From assembly GCA_021234155.1 (NCBI GenBank), contig JAJEKV010000052.1, positions 62,001 through 126,000 of the forward strand: a DNA stretch of 64,000 nt, written 5' to 3'. This document shows positions 1 to 12,894 of the stretch, one piece after another. The DNA comes from Isoetes taiwanensis. Lineage: Eukaryota; Streptophyta; Lycopodiopsida; Isoetales; Isoetaceae. A program made the position numbers and the translations under genes. A model generated the notes under the pieces. It was not told the origin of the DNA. It worked only from the letters and a program-made list of their open reading frames with translations, and ran no database searches. The first letter of the stretch is position 1, and each line of letters starts with the position of its first letter.

Positions 1-545
1 TTCTAGGATGGCTCTACTCTAGATACAAAATACTAGCACATCGGGAATGCTAATCCCGGATGAGCTATCACAACTACTATCCTACATACCGCCCTGGGAT
101 GCTCTCCCTCCGGATCCCGTCGCCTCCATGGTCTTCGACTCACGCGGATCTTTGCTCTTGCTCCAAGAACGCAGTCTCCCCTCGGCCGGCCAAGCCGTAA
201 CAGCCTATGCTACAACAAGCGATGTTCAAACGGGGTTTCAACAGTAGGTGAGTCTCTAGGTGCTAGGGTCGGAAGGAGGCCTAGGTTAGGGGTTTAGGCC
301 TATATGAGCTAGGGTCCACCTAGGATGCCACGTGGCACCAACGGGTGAGTCCTGGTGGCGGGTGCCCAATAGGTTAAGGCCACGTGGATAATGGTCTAAA
401 CCTATAGTTGGCTAAGTTATGAGAATAACTTGGCCATGCCCCTTAGTGCCACAACTTATGGTATACAAGGCTATGAATGATAGACTTGTATAGTGACGGA
501 TCCGTGAATATACGTATTTATGGCGATATTCCCTCGACCGCCACA
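1..545 (-). repeat. 3' LTR of the gypsy element, partial
   Basis: This stretch matches 10036-10582 with scattered substitutions and small indels. On the minus strand it begins TGTGG, directly after the polypurine tract. The rest of the LTR (about 1.1 kb, judged from the other LTR) lies beyond the left edge of the window. Confidence 0.9.
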
Positions 546-556
546 TTCTCCCCCTT
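546..556 (-). other. Polypurine tract of the gypsy element
   Basis: The minus strand reads AAGGGGGAGAA and abuts the LTR start TGTGG. This is the usual position and composition of the plus-strand primer of LTR retrotransposons. Confidence 0.75.
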
Positions 557-1303
557 AGGACAATGCTGCCCTCAAGATTATACCGAGGTGATCTAATCTC
601 TACCTTATGCGCGAAAACATCAACATAAATAACCTTTAGTTTACTTTTTAGCAATCAAGTTTTATTAATTAAAGGTCAAAATTTAGGCTATATTTGTACT
701 TATACAAAAATTATATAGCCTTACACCTGCTTTTTTCACGATAATTCAAAACATTATTGTAAAGTTATTAGGGTTCATAATCTAATTATGGCTCCCCTAT
801 CTTTCCTGCACGCGCCCTCGTTGAAGTCCACCTTCTACTTGCCCGCAAAGGGAGCACATTACGCTAGTTTAGTTAATAATTTGTGGTTTTAGGGGACCAC
901 CCCCTTACCTCCTTGAGCCTAACTCATCACTCAAGGTTGTCCTACTACCTTGCCCAAGATCATGGCCCTTTCGATTTGAGCTTAGGGATCATTTAAGATG
1001 CTCCCATCATTGCCCATGATCGAAGTGCTACCTTGTACACCCATCCCCCGGACGAAAGTACACCCCAAAGGCATCATGCCCCGAGGGTTTCAAATTTAGG
1101 GGAACGCCTCACGATCCCATCATCGCCAAGCATGATCACTTAAGCTTCACCATAACCCTCCTACGGCCAGGTGTGCGTACCCCGCATCGTGGCATAGAGA
1201 TCATCCGATCGATGTCCCATCATCGCCCACCATGCTTCATTCCTCACTCACATGACCCTAATGGTCATGCGCACCTCTTGGTGCGTGTGGCCTAGAGAAT
1301 GCC
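557..1303. other. Internal gypsy sequence with no recognisable gene
   Basis: Integrase would be expected here in a Ty3/gypsy order, but the stretch is too short for a whole integrase and no zinc-binding or DDE motif could be read. It has C-rich, multiply repeated words such as 'cccatcatcg' on the plus strand. Confidence 0.5.
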
Positions 1304-2676
1304 CTAAAGGCTTATCCCATCATCGCACACACGCATCCAAGGTTCTCGCTGCCTTTTGGAGGGCTTTCCCACACCTCCTTGAAGTCCACATCGGGTTGGC
1401 AAGGATTCTTCAATCCTCTTACCAAACTCACTCGAAAGAGTGGAAATGGCATTACAATGCGTCCTTGTCTGAAATGGCCTCCTAGAGAGGGCATCTGCTA
1501 CAACATTAAGCTTACCAGGCTTATATATGATATCAAAATCATACTCCTCAAGGAATTCCATCCACCTCCTTTGCCTTAAGTTGAGGGAGTGGCTGGGTGA
1601 AAAGATATGAAGGCTCTCGTGATCAAGATCTAATCAAACTTCCTTCCCCCAAATAATGCCTCCATATCCTCAATGCCCCGACAATGGCTAGCAGCTCGAT
1701 CATGGGTTGGGTAGCGTTGCTTTCGGCGTCGTTCATCTTCTTTTGAGTCGTAGGCGACTACCCTTCCTTCTTGCATCAAGATCGCCTCTTGCTATCTTGC
1801 TCGCATCCGTTGCTACCAACTTATCTTTTACCTGGTCCGAAGAACAAGCACCGGTGTCGTTGTCAAGGCCTCTTTAAGCTTCTCGAAGGAAGCTTGACTT
1901 TCTCTAACCAATGGCTAGTCCAATCCTTAATCTTCTTGGCCTTAGTGAGGTCCTAATGAGGGGACGCCCACTTAGCAAAAGTCCTTCACCTAACTTTCTC
2001 GTAGTATCCCGCCAACCCGAAAGCTTCTTATACGCTACATTCCTTGGGGCTGGCCAATCAACTATTGCTTCAATCTTAGATGGATCGTGGAGATTCCCCT
2101 GATGTTACCACATATCCCAAATACTCCACTCTGCGGCTGTGTAAAGTGGCACTTTGAGAGCTTCCCATACAACCGATGACGCCTCAACTTTCCAACACTT
2201 TCCCCGAGATGCCGACAATGCTCTTCAAGGGACTTGTCGTAGACTAGAATATCGCCGAAGAAGACAATGACAAATTTATCCAAGAAGTCTCAAGATGTCG
2301 CTCATAAGGCGAGATAAATGTTATGAGGAGCTCGACAATCCAAAGGGCATTATCAGAACTCAAAATGACCATACCGCGCTCAAAAAGCAGTCTTATGGAT
2401 GTCCTCTTCTTTTTATTCTTATCTGATGGTATCCCGATCTCAAATCAATCTTAGAGAATACCTTTTGCTCCTTGTAGCTGATCCATTAGGTCATCTCGCC
2501 TTTGGCAATGCATACTTATTCTTTATCGTCTGCTTATTGAGCTGGCGATAGTCTATGCACATTCTTAAGCTCCCATCTTTCTTCTTCACAAAGAGTATAG
2601 GTGCCCCGAAAGGAGACACACTTGCTCTTATAAATCCAAGCTCTAGCAATTCTTGAAGCCGCTTGAGCTCGATCAA
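1304..2676 (-). pseudogene. Reverse transcriptase-RNase H remnant of gypsy pol
   Basis: Polymerisation of element cDNA would be its role. At 2676-2491 the minus strand encodes the N-terminal RT block, with [18 protein letters not shown] followed by a KYALPKA-type segment. At 2283-2062 lies the catalytic block; it reads VIVFFGDILVY, where active elements have FDDI, so one catalytic aspartate is replaced by glycine. At 1561-1304 the end of RNase H reads FLEEYDFDIIYKPGKLN with the usual ADALSRRP shortly after. The three pieces are in different frames with stops between them. Family assignment to Ty3/gypsy is firm from these motifs; activity is excluded by the lesions. Confidence 0.9.
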
Positions 2677-3204
2677 TTTGGGGTGCTCATTCTATATGGT
2701 GCCTTCGGGTAGGCTGCGATCGGAGCCAATGTGATCTCACATTCTACACCCCTATAAGGTGGTACCGCCGGATTTCATCGGGGAATACATCCTTGAACTC
2801 TGAAATAAGCCTTGCTATCCGCTGGGCAACCATTCCCCTTTGGGTCACTTCCCTCCCCTTGCCCTCGCCCAACCGGGATTCCAACCTCAAGATGTAATCC
2901 ACCTTATTCCTTTCTATGCTCTTCCTTAGTCGCCTTCAAAGAAATACACCGCATGGGAGAATCTAGCTTCTTACCTTTGACTATCAACTTTTTGCCGTCC
3001 GGTGTCCGCCATGGTGACTTCGTCCTGGCCACCAATTCATCGCTTTAGGCTTCAAGAATTCCATTCCCACAATAAGATCATACCTTCCCGATATCCATGA
3101 CTTCGCCTCCCATCGGCCACTTAGCCCCACTCAAGGTCTATGTCAAAGGTGATCCTCCTCCCCCTTAGTGTGTCAATGGCTGCCATTTGCCATAGCTAAC
3201 CGGC

Positions 3205-3294
3205 CTTGGCTTAGACTTCAATACCTTGTTCTTCATTAGAGCAGCCAATCTAGGAGATGCAAAATTATGAGAGCTACCTCGTATCTATGAGGAC
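3205..3294 (-). pseudogene. Aspartic protease remnant of gypsy pol
   Basis: The minus strand reads VLIDT and, after a one-base frameshift, SSHNFASPRLAALM. This corresponds to the D-T/S-G-S-S-H-N-F active-site block of retrotransposon proteases. It lies upstream of RT and downstream of gag, as expected. The frameshift and the disturbed glycine position make it non-functional. Confidence 0.7.
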
Positions 3295-3829
3295 TACATA
3301 TGGCTTACTATCTATGATCCCATCACCGCAATGACAAATGAATGATTCTCTATATCACCGACTCAATGTTTGCACATATGTGGCACTCACCATCTATGAA
3401 GTCCCGGGCCTCCCTGTTGGTCGCCGTCTTCATCCGCTTCCTTGGGAATCCCAATCCATAAGTTTTCTCGCCAAGGCCGACCGCATGATTAATGGACAAT
3501 CATGTGTTCTAAGGCTCCGGCCGGAAGCACTAAAACATAGCTTTTCTCAATGCATTCTGTCTCTTTTCCTTTGGTGGGATCATGCCTAGGGAGACGCTTT
3601 TAAGAGCTGCCCCCGATGCGCTTCGTGGCTTTACGGTCCCCAAAGGCTTTGCTCGACCCTTACCTTGTCTGCCGACTCCCCGGATGGTGTAGCCGCTGAT
3701 TGCTTACCCCGATATTGTCCCCGAGCACTGCCCTCGAACTCTTACCCCTGAAGGTTGGTCGCCGGGCCGGAGTTGCCGGTGCCTCTTCCAAACTTATAGC
3801 TTTATCTTCTACTGCAAGAACTCGACTTT

Positions 3830-4300
3830 GGGTTGATTGCTCTTACAAGCCTCTTGATATTGCTGTTCAATCCCTCAATGTAAGTATCCACGCTTTGCCT
3901 CTCGAGACCCGTGAACATGCGACCGAGCCTCATAAATTCTTCTCAGATACTTAGCCACCGATAAACTACCCTGATTCAACCTCGTAAAACCGCTGGATTT
4001 GTCTACTAGTATGAGACCTTGGTACATAGTGCTTATGAAAGCCTTGTCAAGGTCTTAAACCTGCAGCTTGTTCCTCTTCAAATTTTGTTGGATTTAGCAT
4101 ATCCCTTCCACCGCATCCTTTGCCGTCCAATAAGGTTAGCTGTAGCAACTTTCCCTATGTCCCCGTCTTTCATACCATATGAGTTGCCAAATTCTTTCCA
4201 TTTCGTCCCAGCCATGCTTGACCTCCATGCCTCGACCGCTCTTTCCTCGTGAACGGGCCGAGCTTCCTTTGTCTTCCACACATTGCTCATAGCACTATCC
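3830..4300 (-). pseudogene. Gag capsid remnant of the gypsy element
   Basis: Across two frames the minus strand shows LNQGSLSVAKYLRR, then RFMRLGRMFTGLERQ and YIEGLNSNIKRLVRA. This resembles the retrotransposon gag block in which a 'QGxxSVxEYxxxFxxLxR' segment precedes a 'FxxGLxxxI' segment. A degenerate cysteine-rich stretch near 3500-3560 may be what is left of the zinc knuckle. A 74-residue open segment at 4302-4078 lies just N-terminal. Upstream gag sequence is not clearly recognisable. Confidence 0.6.
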
Positions 4301-7300
4301 ACCTTTTCTCGTAGTCATCCGCCTTTTCTTGCCCTTTTTCCTTGCCTTTAGGTGTGCCGTGCTCACCTTTTGGAACTAGAGCTGTCCTCACTTTGGAAGA
4401 ACTGCTCCGATGAGCCGGAGCTAGATGATGATGGACTCTGGTTCTCCTCTTCCTTCTCCTATCCCCCGACGTTCCCCTGATTGCCCTCCCTTCTCGCTGA
4501 GGGGGTCACCACCGGAAAACAAGGTGGAGGTGGAGGACCATCTTCTGTGCATTCATGAGAGGTGTCGCCCAGGTTGATGAGGTGTTGCATCCGGGTTCCT
4601 CATCTCGCACCAACCTTGCGTTGACTGCCTCCGTGACATATCCCCGCCAACGCCTTCCCCGTTCTCCGCCAAACAAGTTCCTTGGTACCCAATTGCGTGG
4701 TCGGTGCTGGTCCCGAGATCCCCGCGACTTGAGTTCCTTCTTCGCAAGGATTGATCATTAATACATGTTATTAGGTTAGGCAATGATCATTTTTGCTTAC
4801 AATTAAATTGTTGTTAGGTACAAAAGAAATCATATGAAAATTTCATTTACAAGTCAAAAATCATGGTAATACATTAATTAGTATATATGGGTACACTTAA
4901 TGAACTACATGATAATACTTAAAAAGGAGTTACAATGTATTTTAATTAACTTAGCACCCCAAATCTTCCATCAACGATGTCGCTTGAAAAGTCCTTGATT
5001 TTCTTGAACTCGTGCCCTTGCCCATGTTCTCCGGGATTCTAGCCGCCGATCCTCCCTCCAATGCTCTTGCTACCCGCGGGTGCCGGAGTTTCGTGCGATT
5101 GCCGCCACTACCGCGACAAGTGCGCCCCTCGAGGTGGCCTTGCTTTTAAGTCAAGAGCGTGAAGTGCTACTGATCTCTTGAAGAGGATGACATGGTCTAC
5201 CCATAATCCATCTTAGCGCGGCCGACCGAACCCCGAGTGCGATTAGGGAGCGGCACGGATTCTTCCCTCTGGGCTGAACTCCCTTGTGAAGAACTACCAT
5301 CTGCCTGGGCTAAGGACCCGGAGATAGTACCTAAGTGACTTATCCTTGCCCCCGGCCCGCAGGTTCCTTCGCATACCCTCCTCCGGCGGCTTCACGAAAA
5401 CATCTAGTGCGGACGAGATCTTCGCGGGTCCCCTCCACATTGTTGCCGGCGTTCTCCAGATTGATGCTACCGTGTGCTTCCCGCGATGCTTCTAGAGCGA
5501 CCGGCTCCGGCTTGAGCTTGGGCCTTTCCCGGCTTTGTACAACCCGCTTTGTATCTCCCCGGAATTCCTCTTCTCGATGATGGGTTCTTCTTCGCCGGGT
5601 ACATCCGGCCTTTATCGTTGGTAGGCTTGAATGTCGACATAGTTTCCCCCGCATAGGAGTGTCGCCCACCACCTCCTTGAATTTCTTGATAATCATAGTC
5701 GATGAAGTTATTTGCCTGCTCCTTTGCCATTAGGCTTAGGAGTTCAAAGTGGCCTCTGAGGCCTTCTTCTTGACAATAGGGAGGTTGAGGATGTGGATTA
5801 TTAATATGTACTCCTCACCATCGATGATCACCTGAGTGAGGGCCGCGGATACCCCTTTGGTGGCTCAAGTCTCAGCCTCGGCTTCCTAATTTGTCGAAGC
5901 TAGGGCCTCTCCATCCTTCCCGCTTCCCTTATCTCCCCAACTTGGGTTCTCCTCTTCTTCCTTCTCATAATCCTCGCTTCCATCCGGCCACCACGCTTTG
6001 TCTCGATGTGAAGCCAGAGTGTTCAGATGCCGTGGTCTGGATCTCCTGGATGCTTATCTGTGCTGCCCGAGTGTCGAGAGGTGCCAAATCCAAAGGTTGA
6101 ATTGACGGCTCTCCTGGTTGGTTAACTGCCCTGTACTGCATGAACAAAGCTAAGGCTGCTTGGTTTGAGACGTACCTATGCCTATGATGCTTACAGGTCA
6201 TGTAGTCTGGCATGTTTCTGGTTCTATCCCATAACTTATTCTTGCCCCTGGATCCCCCACCTATGGCTTGAGCAAGAGAATCTAGAGAAACCCATTTCCC
6301 TCCCCTAGGTGGCAAGCTAACTTCCCAGGGTAAGACCTGGCTGATCATCATACCGCAAATTATATCGATGTAGTAGGGAGTTCTAGTCAAGGTGGCATGA
6401 AGGTCAAAGTGATGATCAAGACATGGAAGGCTTGCTTTCGGCCAGGAATGCACGGATGTGATTTGCCTCATTGTACCATCCGACAAAGCTTGATGATGCC
6501 ATTGAGTAAGGAGTATGAAAAATGGCTAAAGAGAATAAGCAAGGAGCTAGAAAAATCGCCAAGAGAGCTAGGAGCAGTTCCGGGATGGGGAGAAAATGAC
6601 AAATGAGGGCCCTTTTTATAGACTAGGGGTGCCTCGGTTCCGTGCACAAAGGTTCTTGATGGGGAAGACTCCAAATCTATGGCCCCTCGGGTGTCCAAAT
6701 GAGCTACCATGAAGTGCAATTCTAGACAAAGCAAAGCAAGAAATACTACATGGCGGTTTGTTGGATGAAAATTGGTAATTCTAGGCAAAACGAGCGAAAC
6801 AGGATGGCTATGCGAATTTGGGCCTTCCGGGCCAAGGGGAAAAAAGTTATTTTCGCACGACCTTGGATTTCTACCGGTTTGGCGCTTCTATTAACAGCTT
6901 TGGGAAATTTGAAGGTCCTAGCATGCTTAATTAGGATTTTCTAACCTAATTTGGATCTTTTCTTGGGCTAATTTGGCAAAATCTGGTCAAACATGGCAAA
7001 ACCAGGATGGCTATAAAAATTTGGGCCTTCCGTCAAGGGCGGAAAAGGCTATTTTCAAGACAGCTGACCTTCCGATTTCTGGGCTATTTTGGCCTAAATT
7101 TGACTAATTTGCCTATAGTACTCTTTTACTAAATTATTCTATTTGGATGCTTACGGTCATGATGGCTACAATTAAACTAAAATTTGAGCAACTTAAACAC
7201 ATTTTTATACAAAAATTGAAGTCACTTTACAACAAAATTTTATATTTATGGGAGACTTAATAATTACATTACTTTGAGCTAAAAATGCATCCTCAAGGAT

Positions 7301-7790
7301 ATTCCTTGCGGATGCACGCCAAGTGTATATCCTTGGGCATCAAAGTCACCCTCTTTGGCGTGGATCTTCGAGGTTCCCTTCCCTCAAACAAGCCCCGGGT
7401 GAGCTTCGGCCTGCTACTTGCAACACCGAAGTTGTGGCGGCGTCACTCAGAAGTGGGTGGCGAACTCCGCCATCACCTCGCATGAGGCAGCTCAAAAGGT
7501 GCCTCCCTAATCGGGGAGATTAGTGCCTTTGTTGAAAGTGTCTAATCTCGGGAAGACCGGGGTGTGTGCAATTAGGCCCATGGTGGACCTTCTTCGGGCT
7601 TCTCGCCGTACGTGGTGGCTTGGGCTAGTTCTTTGGCGGCCGGCCTCCCCTCCGCGGTCTTGCTGGGCGTTTTGCGGCAGTACCAATCATTATACCTCGT
7701 CCCACGGCGAAGGTATTCTTGGTATGCCTTGAGGGGGCTGGTAGAGGCGGTCCTCCTTCAAGGCGAAGGCCATTTCGCCCATATACGCTT
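4301..7790 (-). other. 5' internal region of the gypsy element, no clear domains
   Basis: Several open stretches lie on the minus strand, including 5340-5696, 5467-5730 and 5965-6486 (173 residues). I recognise no domain in them. They may be N-terminal gag, an additional element ORF or captured sequence. AT-rich non-coding sequence occupies about 6750-7260, including diverged repeats of a 'gcaaaatctgg / gggccttcc' pattern. Confidence 0.4.
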
Positions 7791-7792
7791 CT

Positions 7793-8286
7793 TCACCACC
7801 TTAGGTGGCAGGCCCCTTGGGTAAGGTGGTCTTGGGTCCGCCCCTTCCTCTGCTCTTCTTCCTCCTGCTCTTCTTCTTCCGCGTGCTCCTCCTCCGCCGG
7901 GGAGGCTCCTCTATCCGCGGCGGTTGGCCCGGGACCCGTCGTTCTTCTCTTCGTCCTCGCTCCTGCCGCCCGCTCCTCCTCCTCGCTCCCTCTTCCTCCC
8001 TCGCGGCCCTCTCTTACGGCCACTCATAACCTTCTCCTTGCCCTTCTTCCTTGGCGCCGAAGGCCCCGCTTCGTCCACCTGCTGCTGGACCTGCTCTTCC
8101 TCCTGCTCTTCCACTTCGGTGTCTGTGGCCCCGAAGTGGCGAGATTCGTCGGTTCTTTGCGTTCCTGCCGACGAGGGGCTGCTCTCGGCATCGTGATAGG
8201 TGCGCTGCTTTCTTCTTTGGTGGGGAAGCTCCTCTTCCCCTTCTTGGGTCGGAGGTGTTAGGGATCTTCTTCACATGGCGCCCCAT
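7793..8286 (-). other. GC-rich low-complexity block coding for charged repeats
   Basis: The plus strand is rich in ctcctcctc and ctcttcttcc. The minus strand therefore reads as Glu/Arg/Lys-rich peptide in more than one frame (for example EEEEQEEEEQRKGR), which is a composition effect. It lies between the 5' LTR leader and gag. A minus-strand open stretch from 8286 could be the start of gag, but nothing decides this. Confidence 0.4.
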
Positions 8287-8914
8287 TTGCTAGGTTAAGC
8301 CATCGAGAGTGTGGGGCGCTGTCCTGGCTTCCTGTAGGTTTGTTTGGTGCGAGCCATATCTAACGGTCTGGGAAACGGGTGACGATAGGCTGATCAAGAG
8401 AGATAAGGTGGAGGAAAGTTTGGAGGGAAAAAATGAGGTGTCAGAGATATTTAAAGAGAGGGTCCCTGAGAATATTCTCCTACCATAATTACCCCTATTT
8501 ATTAGCCCCCCCTTATTAATTACAAGATATTTAGTAATTATTTAATTATTAATGTATATGTTAAATCCATATTAATTGATATTATACTTGAATTTCGAAT
8601 TTTTCTAATGGTTCGAAGTGCAATTTATGAATTTGCGCCATTTTTCACCTGGGTCTCCGATTGGCATGATTCTTCGACCCATTTTAGGTGAAATTTGATG
8701 CAGATGCATAATTTTCACTCCAATTTTACTAGAAGGTGCGTTTGACTCACCCAAACCTTCGTCTAACACTTAACCTAAGTCCTGACCCACTACCTAGGAG
8801 AAAATTTTTCCCCCATTTTCGCGGTTCGATGGTGGAAATGTTTATTTCCCACCCCTATAGGCCTGTTAGACTACTTCATGGTTATGGTGCTAGTTCTTGG
8901 TCAACCAAGAACAT

Positions 8915-8926
8915 TGCTCGATACCA
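8915..8926 (-). other. Primer binding site, initiator tRNA-Met type
   Basis: The minus strand reads TGGTATCGAGCA one base inside the 5' LTR. TGGTATC is complementary to the 3' end of plant initiator tRNA-Met; the usual site is TGGTATCAGAGC. This fixes the LTR border and the minus-strand orientation. Confidence 0.8.
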
Positions 8927-8927
8927 T

Positions 8928-10582
8928 TGTGACGCCCCTCGCTAAACATACGGTAGCCCGGTACACCCGGCAGAAATCCCCATCCGGCTCTACTGACAAG
9001 ACGGGTTTTTCGTCTACCCTTTCGACTCGAGGTGACCCTTAGTGCGGGGAGGGAACACGAAGGTGTCTTGCGCGCCCTTCCCCTATGGGCTCCTATAACA
9101 GCGGAAGCGATAACACGTCAGAACTAGCATAAAACATATACAAATACTACCTCGAAGGGTAGTGCACCACACATATACCAATGCAAAGATGATAATCACG
9201 AACCATAAAACAGGGAGAACTCCTACCCCGCTCGGACTCATAAGGAGGATGACTGACCGCTAGGCCTCAAGATAGAGCGCACCGAGTCATGGCAATGGCG
9301 AGGGCTGGCATAGAACAATGGCTAGGGTTGACCACTCCATCCGCCCCTCAGGTGCATACTTTGCGGATGGGCTAGATCAGGCTCGACAGGACTCTAGCCT
9401 TCCAGGATATACAATCCCATGGCATCACCCATCGGGACTACTCTGTGTTGCATCTCCCTCGGGTCCGGATGAGGCAGAAGGGTTGCATCTCCCCTTCCTG
9501 TGGTCTAGAGGTGCCGTGGTATGCTAGAGAATCGCGGGCGACACACGATCTGCACCCCGAACGAACAACCCCCAAAACGAGAGCCAAGCCAACACTTGCA
9601 GCTCTCGAGAGGCGTGACAACACCATTGCCCGAGGTGAGGTGTGGGACCCATGCTCGGCCCACATTTAAGTGACCCACCATAAGCCTAGCCCACTACGGG
9701 ATCCCCCGAAGCCCCCACTCGGCAGGGATCCTCCCTCCACTTTCCCTCTAGCCCCGTTATCTGGTGCTGAGTCATATCATAGCCTCAATAGCCTGGTGGG
9801 CTCCTATGCAATGTGCCGCAACTAATAGGAACTAAGGGATCTACTCTAGGAGCATACTACATATGGCTCTAGGTCTCTACCCCCCTTCCCAATACAAGAG
9901 GAGCAAACATGATCAACCATCATCACATAATCATCACATCATGAGAATAATCATAAGAAGAACATCTTAACCTAATCATACAAATCTAACTAATAGTTAG
10001 GGTTCCTTGATTAGGGTTCAAGATGTTGAATATGGGTTCTAGGATGGCTCTACTCTAGATACAAAATACTAGCACATCGGGAATGCTAATCCCAGATGAG
10101 CTATCACAACTACTATCCTACATACCTGCTCCTGATGCTCTCCCTCCAGATCCGGTCGCCTCCATGGTCTTCGACTCACGTGATGCTGCTCTTGCTCCAA
10201 GAACGAGTCTACCCTGCTGGGGCTGCTGCACCAGTCTATGCTACAGCAAACGATGTTCGAAACGGGGTTTCGAACGAGTAGGTGAGTCTCTAGGTGCTAG
10301 GGCTGGAAGGAGGCCTAGGGTTAGGGTTTAGGCCTATATGAGCTAGGTCCACCTAGGATGCCACGTGGCACCAATCGGGTGAGTCCTGTGTGGCGGGTGC
10401 CCAATAGGTTAAGGCCACGTGGATAATGGTCTAAACCTATGGTTGGCTAAGTTATGAGAATAACTTGGCCATGCCCCTTAGTGCCACAACTTATGGTATA
10501 CAAGGCTATGAATGATAGACTTGTATAGTGACGGATCCAGGAATATACGTATTTATGGCGTATATTCCCCTGGACCGTCACA
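8928..10582 (-). repeat. 5' LTR of the gypsy element (complete, 1655 bp)
   Basis: On the plus strand it begins TGTGACGCCCC and ends CCGTCACA, giving the short inverted TG...CA ends expected of an LTR. The last 547 bp repeat positions 1-545. The PBS adjoins its inner side. The 5-bp target duplication cannot be checked because the other end is outside the window. Confidence 0.88.
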
Positions 10583-10598
10583 TTGCCTCACCAAAAGC

Positions 10599-10716
10599 AA
10601 AAGATTGCCTTGCGTTGCGTGCCTCATCATGCACCGTATGGTATCTGGATCATATGCAAAAGCTAAAGATTGCCTTGCGTGCCTCATCATGCACCGTATG
10701 GTATCTGGATCATATG
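10599..10716. repeat. Tandem duplication, unit about 60 bp
   Basis: The segment from gattgccttgcg to ggatcatatg occurs twice in a row. The copies are nearly identical, with a 5-bp gain in the first, so the duplication is recent. Confidence 0.9.
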
Positions 10717-11089
10717 TCTTGCTTGTTTGTCTTGTTCTTGCTTCTAAAATGCTTATATTTCATATGTGCAAATTTTTTGTTTCTAGTTCCAGTTCCAAAG
10801 TGGTTTGTCTGGATTTCATATCCTTAAAGCAGCGTGTCGTCTTGATCATAGCAAAAGCTTTTTCTCGCTCTGTTTGTCTTGTTCTTAGCCTTTATAAGGT
10901 TTTCGTTCCAGGTTGATGCATGGGGGGTTGGTTATGTTCGAGGTCTTAAAAGATGTTAAAGGGATGATTACGAGGTCTTAATAGGATGGTTACAATAGTT
11001 TCTATGTTGAGATTGATTACTCTCGTCCTTGCCTCCTTTTTATCGGTCTGTGTTGAGATTGGTCCAACTAGTCCTTGCCTCATCTTTCC

Positions 11090-11470
11090 CTTGGTTAGAC
11101 ATTGCCTTTATCTGTTTATAACATTAAACCTTTTGCTATCAACATTATACTAAGGGATCCTCGTGCATAATATTATTAGCATTAATAACCAAAAGTCTTG
11201 GTGTATATTGTTGGACATTAATAACAAAAGGTCCTGGTGCATGGGCTGGTTGTGCCTAGGTTGAGTTTGGTCCATCTAATTGACGCCTCCTCTTTCCCTT
11301 GTTGTTTTGATGCCCATTGTGCCCTTTTATTTTATTTTTGTTATCAATGTTAAACCTTTTTTGTTATAAACATTATAATCAGGGGTCCTTGTGCATAATA
11401 TTGATAACAAGAAGTCCTCGTGCATATTATTAGCCATTACTAACACAAAGGTCTTGGTGCATAGATTGGT
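11090..11470. repeat. Diverged tandem duplication, unit about 200 bp
   Basis: Two blocks share the order 'cattaaacctttt', 'gtgcataatatt', 'taataac...aaaggtc(c/t)tggtgcat' and 'ggttgtgc'. They differ by many substitutions and indels. Confidence 0.65.
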
Positions 11471-12894
11471 TGTGCTTGGGTCTGTTGTGCCCTACCTCCC
11501 CTCCCCCCCCTCCCCCCCCAAAGAGCATTTTCTTGTTTGTGTTGTCTTTCTGTTGGTTGCCTTGGAGGTGCTTGAGCTTGGAGTCTAGAGTCAGTCCTTG
11601 TTTGCCTCGTTGCTTTCTTGGTTTTCTGGTTCTTGCATGGGTCGTGTTAGGTAATGGTATGCGCTTTCTTTGTTCTTTCAGCTTTTTGGGTTGGTCGGTT
11701 TATGGTGTCCATCCTCATTGTCTCTATTGTTCCGTATCTAGATTATCCATCTTACTTGTCAAATCCTTTTTTGGCTTTCTTACTTGCATGTATTTATAAA
11801 TGTATAAATTATGGGTTATTGCTCATTTTTGCAGAGTTGTTTGGTTCTTTTCTTGGGTCGGTTTGCATTTAGCTTTGGATAATTGTCGTGGTGTTGCAGG
11901 GTTCTTGGGTGGAAAAGCTTCGAGCTATGGTTCGGTTGGGGAGGGCATCTTGAGTAGATACGGATAAGAATCATTTTTTGACTTGGTGAGTAGAGAGGTC
12001 AATGTCGGACTGGCTTCTTGGGTTCAACAAGGGACTAACTACTTTGTATGTTACTTTTTTACGCCAAGTCAGTTTTGAATTTAGTTGCTTCATTGCATTT
12101 TGAGCAATTCCTCACTATATCCTGTATTTAATCAACACATGCCGGTTGCCCCTTTTTGTTGACATTTTGGCACTTGACCTACGGACTTTAGCGCGAGTTG
12201 TCGAACGAGTCAGGTATTTCCAGTATCTTGAATATAACCTTCTCCATTTGGATATTCTGGCAGTTTTTCTACTCATGAACTATTGCATTCTTGCGGCATT
12301 GGTGCTTGTGACATTTAGTTGCAAATCTTCTTTTATATTCGTATGTGGCTAGTTCCATGTACTTGTGTTGCCACCTAGCCATGTGCCCCTTCAATTCTTT
12401 TGGTTCATTGGCTTCTTTCCACTGCCTTTACTCATTCCCTTTACTACATGATGTCCATTATTCCCTTTTATCGACTGTTGTTCCATTTGTCTCGTTGAGC
12501 TCTTATGGTCCCTTGAGTCCTAGCTCCTGCAGTCTGGGTTGTGCTTGAGTTGCTTCCATACGTCATTGCGCTGCTCTGCTTGTCTGAGTTGCCCTGAGTT
12601 GTTCCATCTGTCTGATTGCTCGTCGCATTCTTGTCTCATGATTTCTCAGTAGTAGTTTGTTCACTTGCGCAGGCATGATTTCTTCCTCTCACTCGTGCTT
12701 TTTCCCTGGTCTTTTCAGTTGTAGTTTGTTCGTTTGCCCAATTTATTTCCCCCGCCTTTCCATTTCACAGCGGTTTTCTAGTGCCTCTTTTTTTTATCCC
12801 ATTTCTCCATCCAATTCATTTGTTTTGCTTCCCTTTTTTTGCTCTAAGATTCTTGAGCTTTGTTTCTAGGTGTATGTATAGGTAGATAAGTGCA

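Larger units (their letters stand above)
1..10582 (-). mobile_element. Decayed Ty3/gypsy LTR retrotransposon (outer end beyond window)
   Basis: Positions 1-545 and 10036-10582 are near-identical direct repeats and mark the LTRs. Remnants of gag, protease, reverse transcriptase and RNase H lie between them in that order on the minus strand. The primer binding site and polypurine tract sit at the expected inner LTR borders. Only about 760 bp separate the RNase H end from the 3' LTR and I recognise no integrase there, so integrase is deleted or decayed beyond recognition. Frameshifts and stops occur in every domain, so the copy is non-autonomous. LTR differences are scattered, which suggests a fairly old insertion. 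Confidence 0.9.

Noticed and set aside
7719-8261. 180-residue plus-strand ORF in GC-rich DNA
   Set aside because: Antisense to the gypsy 5' region and made of Ser/Leu/Arg low complexity from ctc/ctt repeats; equally long ORFs exist in other frames.
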